A stretch of DNA of 49,068 nt from Marinilactibacillus piezotolerans. GTDB lineage: Bacteria; Bacillota; Bacilli; Lactobacillales; Carnobacteriaceae_A. The translations under genes were made by a program, and so were the position numbers. Position 1 is the stretch's first letter. Every line of letters starts with the position of its first letter. Of this stretch, positions 45,883 to 49,068 are shown one piece after another. The notes beneath the pieces were generated by a model that was not told where the DNA came from, searched no databases, and saw only the letters and a list, made by a program, of their open reading frames with translations. The DNA is taken from positions 1 to 49,068 of the forward strand of contig NZ_FOSJ01000017.1 of the NCBI RefSeq assembly GCF_900114235.1, read 5' to 3'.

Positions 45883-46584
45883 ATGAATAAAAATCGTTTA
45901 GCAGATACGCTTATTTATCTTTTAACCTGTATTACAATAATATTTATTTTCATTATGCTCGTGGCTGTAGATTTCCCTATTATACTTGCAGCTTTATTAA
46001 GTGCAGCAGTAGGTGTATTCCTGCTTTATATTAGAGGTAGAAAACACCGTGCTCAGGATGGAAAACACAGACTTCCTAAATTATCAGCAGAAAAGCAAGC
46101 TTTTTATGAGTCAAAAGGATTAGGAAAAGAAGATATTCAATACTTTCGTCAAACTATGCAGAATGCGAAAATACAAATCAAAAAAATCGAAACTAATTTA
46201 CATGCAACTGGTAAATTGAAAGCAATCGAAAACCGTAACAATACTATTCATTTAACAAAATCTTTGTTCAGAGAAATTATCAAAGAACCAAACCGTTTGC
46301 ATGAAGTAGATCAGTTTTTATACGTACATTTACCTTCTTTAGCTGATCTTTCTGAAAAATATGTAGAAATCGATAATCATCAAGCTAAAAGCAAAGCGAC
46401 CTATGATATGCTTGATAGATCTTCTCAGACTCTAGACAAGATGTGTCAGCAGATAGCCGAAGATTATGTCGAATTCAAGTCAGATGATATCGAAGATATG
46501 GAAGTTGAGGTTGAGCTTGCAAAAAGATCACTAGACAAGGATAATGGTTTTAATCAAGAATCAATTCAAAATGACGAAGTGTAA
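45883..46584 (+). CDS. XpaC-like protein (5-bromo-4-chloroindolyl phosphate hydrolysis family)
   Basis: This 233-aa protein of the XpaC family is found in Firmicutes directly upstream of telA. Two hydrophobic helices (about residues 10-31 and 33-50) are followed by a soluble helical domain (KHRLPKLSAEKQAFYESKGL, then VDQFLYVHLPSLADLSEKYVEI). The biochemical role is unclear despite the family name. TTGGAGGAGCC precedes the ATG at 45883. telA follows after 56 bp, and the pair likely acts together at the membrane. Confidence 0.88.
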   Translation: MNKNRLADTLIYLLTCITIIFIFIMLVAVDFPIILAALLSAAVGVFLLYIRGRKHRAQDGKHRLPKLSAEKQAFYESKGLGKEDIQYFRQTMQNAKIQIKKIETNLHATGKLKAIENRNNTIHLTKSLFREIIKEPNRLHEVDQFLYVHLPSLADLSEKYVEIDNHQAKSKATYDMLDRSSQTLDKMCQQIAEDYVEFKSDDIEDMEVEVELAKRSLDKDNGFNQESIQNDEV

Positions 46585-46640
46585 TTTATAATATGATTTC
46601 AAAAATAATAACAAATTTTATCGAAAGGAAGTAAAGTTAT

Positions 46641-47861
46641 ATGGTTGAAAATGATACTGATAAGAATCTAGACATTACAAAGGTACAAGATAAAAAAACG
46701 AGTGAACTTGATGATCTGCTTGCAAATCCTTTTGGTGATACTATAAAAAACCCTCCAGCTCCACAGGCGGATACTAGCAATACAATTACCGGAGACGAAA
46801 AAGATGATGCTAGAAAATTGATTGATACTTTATCAGAAGAACGTCAAAAACAAGCACGTCAGTTAGCAAATCAGATTGCAGTCACAGATATTGACGCAGT
46901 CTTAAATTATGGCTCAGGTGCACAACAAAAACTAGGTGATTTTTCTCACTCAGTTTTGAATCACGTACAAAATCAAGAAACTGGACATATTGGGGAAACA
47001 TTGAATGATTTAATGTTCAAACTGAAAGACAGTAACCCTGATGATTTAAGAGCAGATGATTCAAATATCTTCAAAAAAATGTTTAAGAAAATTAATCGAT
47101 CTATATATGAAACTACTGCTAAATATCAAAAAATCGGTGCTCAAATAGATAAAATTGCAGTTAAACTTGATAAAGAAAAAGACCTTTTGCTCAAAGATAA
47201 TGAGATGCTTGAATCGCTATATGAGAAAAACTTTGAATATTTTGAAGCACTCAATATCTATATAGCTGCTGGTGAAGTTAAGCTCGAAGAACTGCAAACC
47301 GAAATTATTCCGTCAGCAATGAAAACAGCTGAAAGTAGCACCAATCAAATGGATGTTCAACGTGTTAATGATCTTAATCAATTCCAGAATCGTTTAGAAA
47401 AAAGAGTGTATGATTTAAAAGTAGCCAGACAAATGACGATTCAACAAGCACCACAGATTCGTCTGATTCAAAATACAAACCAAGCTCTATCTGAAAAAAT
47501 TCAAACTTCTGTGAATACAGCTATTCCATTATGGAAGAATCAAATCGTAGTGGCTTTAACTTTATTACGTCAAAAAGAAGCCGTGACAGCTCAAAGACAA
47601 GTATCAGAAACGACAAATGATTTACTGACTAAAAACTCAGAAATGCTAAAACAGTCTTCTATTGAAACAGCTCGTGAAAATGAACGAGGAATTATCGATA
47701 TTGAAACACTTGAGAAAACACAAACTGATTTAGTTGAAACCTTAGAAGAAACTCTTTCGATCCAACAAGAAGGCCGTTCTAAGCGACAAGAAGCAGAACG
47801 TCAACTTGTCAGAATGGAAGATCGCTTGAGAGATCAACTACTTCGAATAACGGATAAATAG
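46641..47861 (+). CDS. telA: Toxic anion resistance protein TelA family
   Basis: This 406-aa protein of the TelA/YceH family is linked in other bacteria to resistance to tellurite, nisin and some antibiotics; the mechanism is not known. An acidic, Pro-rich N-terminus (to about residue 55) is followed by a long helical domain with family blocks [47 protein letters not shown] and [29 protein letters not shown]. No membrane helix is seen, so membrane contact probably comes from the XpaC partner. GAAAGGAAG precedes the ATG at 46641. An intrinsic terminator follows. Confidence 0.94.
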   Translation: MVENDTDKNLDITKVQDKKTSELDDLLANPFGDTIKNPPAPQADTSNTITGDEKDDARKLIDTLSEERQKQARQLANQIAVTDIDAVLNYGSGAQQKLGDFSHSVLNHVQNQETGHIGETLNDLMFKLKDSNPDDLRADDSNIFKKMFKKINRSIYETTAKYQKIGAQIDKIAVKLDKEKDLLLKDNEMLESLYEKNFEYFEALNIYIAAGEVKLEELQTEIIPSAMKTAESSTNQMDVQRVNDLNQFQNRLEKRVYDLKVARQMTIQQAPQIRLIQNTNQALSEKIQTSVNTAIPLWKNQIVVALTLLRQKEAVTAQRQVSETTNDLLTKNSEMLKQSSIETARENERGIIDIETLEKTQTDLVETLEETLSIQQEGRSKRQEAERQLVRMEDRLRDQLLRITDK

Positions 47862-47866
47862 TCTGA

Positions 47867-47895
47867 AACTTCCCAAATACTTGGGAAGTTTTTTT
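47867..47895 (+). terminator. Terminator of xpaC-telA
   Basis: The perfect 10-bp arms AACTTCCCAA (47867-47876) and TTGGGAAGTT (47881-47890) with loop ATAC are followed by TTTTT. Confidence 0.9.
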
Positions 47896-47983
47896 ATAAG
47901 GCGAAATATTTGAACAAAATATGACAATAGTATATAGTTATTTATAGAAACAAAATGAAGCAAAGAAAAAGGAGAGATTTTTT

Positions 47984-48229
47984 ATGTTAGGTTTTATTTT
48001 AATGTTAATCATCGGTGGTATCGTTGGTGCAATTGGTGAAGCAATCATAGGTAAAGAAGTACCCGGTGGTATTATTGGTAATATTATTCTTGGACTAATT
48101 GGTTCAGCTTTAGGTGGATATTTATTAGGAGATTTAGGACCATCACTTGGTGGAATCGCAATTATTCCAGCAATTATTGGTGCAATTATTCTTGTATTCC
48201 TATATAGCTTAATTGCCAAAAAAGCATAA
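47984..48229 (+). CDS. GlsB/YeaQ/YmgE family stress-response membrane protein
   Basis: This 81-aa, Gly- and Ile-rich membrane protein (also called transglycosylase-associated) has three hydrophobic helices. The family pattern is clear: GGIVGAIGEAIIGKEVPGGIIGNIILGLIGSALGGYLLG. Members in Gram-positives are often near Asp23/GlsA-type stress proteins or under general stress control; no such partner is present here. AAAAGGAGAG precedes the ATG at 47984. It is a single gene, sharing a terminator with the convergent cold-shock gene. Confidence 0.93.
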   Translation: MLGFILMLIIGGIVGAIGEAIIGKEVPGGIIGNIILGLIGSALGGYLLGDLGPSLGGIAIIPAIIGAIILVFLYSLIAKKA

Positions 48230-48251
48230 TTAAATACATTTTAAAACAAAA

Positions 48252-48291
48252 AAGCTCTTTATGATCTGCCTTATGCAGTCATAAAGAGCTT
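48252..48291. terminator. Bidirectional terminator between glsB-like and csp genes
   Basis: Perfect 13-bp arms (AAGCTCTTTATGA at 48252-48264, complement at 48279-48291), plus an inner CTGC/GCAG pairing, lie between convergent genes, with A-rich and T-rich flanks. Confidence 0.85.
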
Positions 48292-48311
48292 CTTTATTTG
48301 GATAGTTAAAA

Positions 48312-48512
48312 CTAGACTTTATCGACATTAGAAGCTTGTGGGCCTCTGTCTCCTTCAACAATATCGAATTCAACTTCTTGTCCATCATCTAAGGATTTAT
48401 ATCCTTCGCTATTAATCGCGCTGAAGTGAACAAATACATCTTCACTACCTTCTACTTCAATAAATCCAAAACCTTTTTCTGCGTTAAACCATTTTACATT
48501 TCCTCTTGCCAT
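48312..48512 (-). CDS. Cold-shock protein, CspA family (copy 2)
   Basis: This 66-aa cold-shock domain protein opens [23 protein letters not shown]1 is KGFGFIE (residues 14-20) and RNP2 VFVHFSA (about 27-33). It is similar to the copy at 27579-27779 but differs at many positions, especially the C-terminus ([14 protein letters not shown]). TTAGGAGGAAAAAG precedes the ATG at 48512. A consensus promoter at 48607-48635 leaves a leader of nearly 90 nt, again a cold-shock type arrangement. Confidence 0.96.
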   Translation of the reverse strand: MARGNVKWFNAEKGFGFIEVEGSEDVFVHFSAINSEGYKSLDDGQEVEFDIVEGDRGPQASNVDKV

Positions 48513-48606
48513 CCTGCTTTTTCCTCCTAAGTAATTCTTGCAACAGATCGTTTATTGAGTGCACCTTACCATCAGTTAACTATACAGCACATCTATTACA
48601 CTTAAG

Positions 48607-48635
48607 AGTATACAAAATATGACTATTTTTTGCAA
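48607..48635 (-). promoter_or_regulatory. Promoter of the second cold-shock gene
   Basis: On the minus strand, TTGCAA (48630-48635) and TATACT (48607-48612) are separated by 17 bp. Both csp genes in the window share this -10 hexamer and a TTGC-type -35. Confidence 0.75.
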
Positions 48636-48749
48636 GGGCTTTCTATATTTTATATGATAAATAATTAACTTTAAAATCTTTTGTATACCTTATCATTTGT
48701 TATTATTGTCCCTAATAAAAATTTCTTGATAATAAAAAGAGCTGACTTT

Positions 48750-49068
48750 GTGTAGTGACCCCCAAATGTTAGACTTACTCGGAGTGGAGAAATCCACTCC
48801 GCTTTTTTTATATAATTGAAAAACTTCACGCTTTTTTTTGATACGCTTTTCGGTATGCTATCGGACTCATCCAATTTAATTTCTTTTTCATACGCTTTTG
48901 ATTGTAATAGTCAATAAATCTTGTAATCGCTTGTTCAAGTTCTTCGTAGCTATAGAAGATTCTTCCATGGTAAATTTCTTGTTTTAATAAACTGAAGAAA
49001 TTCTCCATTGGAGAATTATCCAAACAGTTTCCTTTTCGGGAGAAGCTTTGAAAAATCTTATGCTTTTT
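48750..49068 (-). mobile_element. IS3-family insertion sequence, right end, cut by window edge
   Basis: A second, different IS begins near 48750, where GTGACCCCCAAATGTTAGAC resembles an IS3-family terminal repeat. Inside it, a perfect hairpin (CGGAGTGGA-GAAA-TCCACTCCG, 48780-48801) with a T tract on the plus strand probably stops outside transcription entering the element. The transposase reads leftward and runs off the window. Confidence 0.75.
48826..49068 (-). CDS. IS3-family transposase (OrfB), C-terminal fragment cut by window edge
   Basis: This is the C-terminal part of an IS3-family DDE transposase. The frame is open from the window edge and reads KHKIFQSFSRKGNCLDNSPM, then ENFFSLLKQEIYHG with the catalytic Glu, then YEELEQAITRFIDYYNQKRM and the family end LNWMSPIAYRKAY. 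The TTG at 49023 is internal, not a real start. It is a different element from the one at the left edge. Confidence 0.9.
   Translation of the reverse strand, partial: KKHKIFQSFSRKGNCLDNSPMENFFSLLKQEIYHGRIFYSYEELEQAITRFIDYYNQKRMKKKLNWMSPIAYRKAYQKKA

Noticed and set aside
45883-47861. Tellurite-resistance island
   Set aside because: xpaC-telA is a common chromosomal pair in Firmicutes; none of the terB/terC/terD genes of a true ter island is present.

Overview
The window looks like a chromosomal segment of a low-GC, non-sporulating Gram-positive bacterium of the Lactobacillales, most likely Carnobacteriaceae (Carnobacterium, Marinilactibacillus, Alkalibacterium and relatives). The reasons are the AT-rich coding sequence (mid-30s % GC by eye), strong AGGAGG-type ribosome sites, T-box leaders before alaS and valS, bifunctional gshF, and the min-to-rplU junction, where Bacillus carries spoIVFA/FB but this window has nothing. 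Genus-level placement is inference. Each edge lies inside the 3' part of a different IS3-family transposase gene, both reading inward, so the window may be a contig that stops at multicopy insertion sequences.

Layout. (1) 1-338: end of an IS3-family element inserted about 30 bp beyond greA. (2) 369-18484: a block matching the Bacillus order rarA / cysteine desulfurase / mnmA / recD2 / alaS / ireB / ruvX / DUF1292 / mltG / udk / greA, with gshF added beside the desulfurase and a YitT protein plus a lipid kinase added between recD2 and alaS. (3) 18485-18900: 6S RNA with its own promoter and terminator, then a universal stress protein and the convergent ytxK-ackA pair. (4) 21975-29484: rplU-prp-rpmA, minCD, mreBCD, a cold-shock gene, radC and a HAD phosphatase. 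(5) 29486-38141: valS behind a T-box, tpx, thiI with its own cysteine desulfurase, ezrA and msrC. (6) 38200-39891: a small decaying accessory patch (Nudix-like remnant, methyltransferase, HD-domain gene with an in-frame TGA) next to rpsD. (7) 40048-45663: rpsD, an eRF1-like baeRF protein, GNAT, DUF1054, a wrecked siderophore-binding lipoprotein under a good Fur-box match, and mtnN / small tail-anchored protein / nudF. (8) 45883-48512: xpaC-telA, a GlsB-type membrane protein and a second cold-shock gene. (9) 48750-49068: the second IS3-family element.

How the genes fit together. Most of the window is housekeeping: translation (alaS, valS, rpsD, rplU, rpmA, and the tRNA thiolases mnmA and thiI, each near a cysteine desulfurase), cell shape and division (mreBCD, minCD, ezrA, mltG), DNA repair (recD2, rarA, ruvX, radC) and redox/sulfur handling (gshF, tpx, msrC, mtnN). 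I found no CRISPR array, prophage, tRNA or rRNA, and no convincing novel multi-gene system. The most interesting signals are local: the HD gene broken by one stop codon, the internally deleted iron-uptake lipoprotein that keeps its Fur box, a cluster of hairpin repeats between the valS T-box terminator and the valS start, and the greA terminator apparently cut by the IS.
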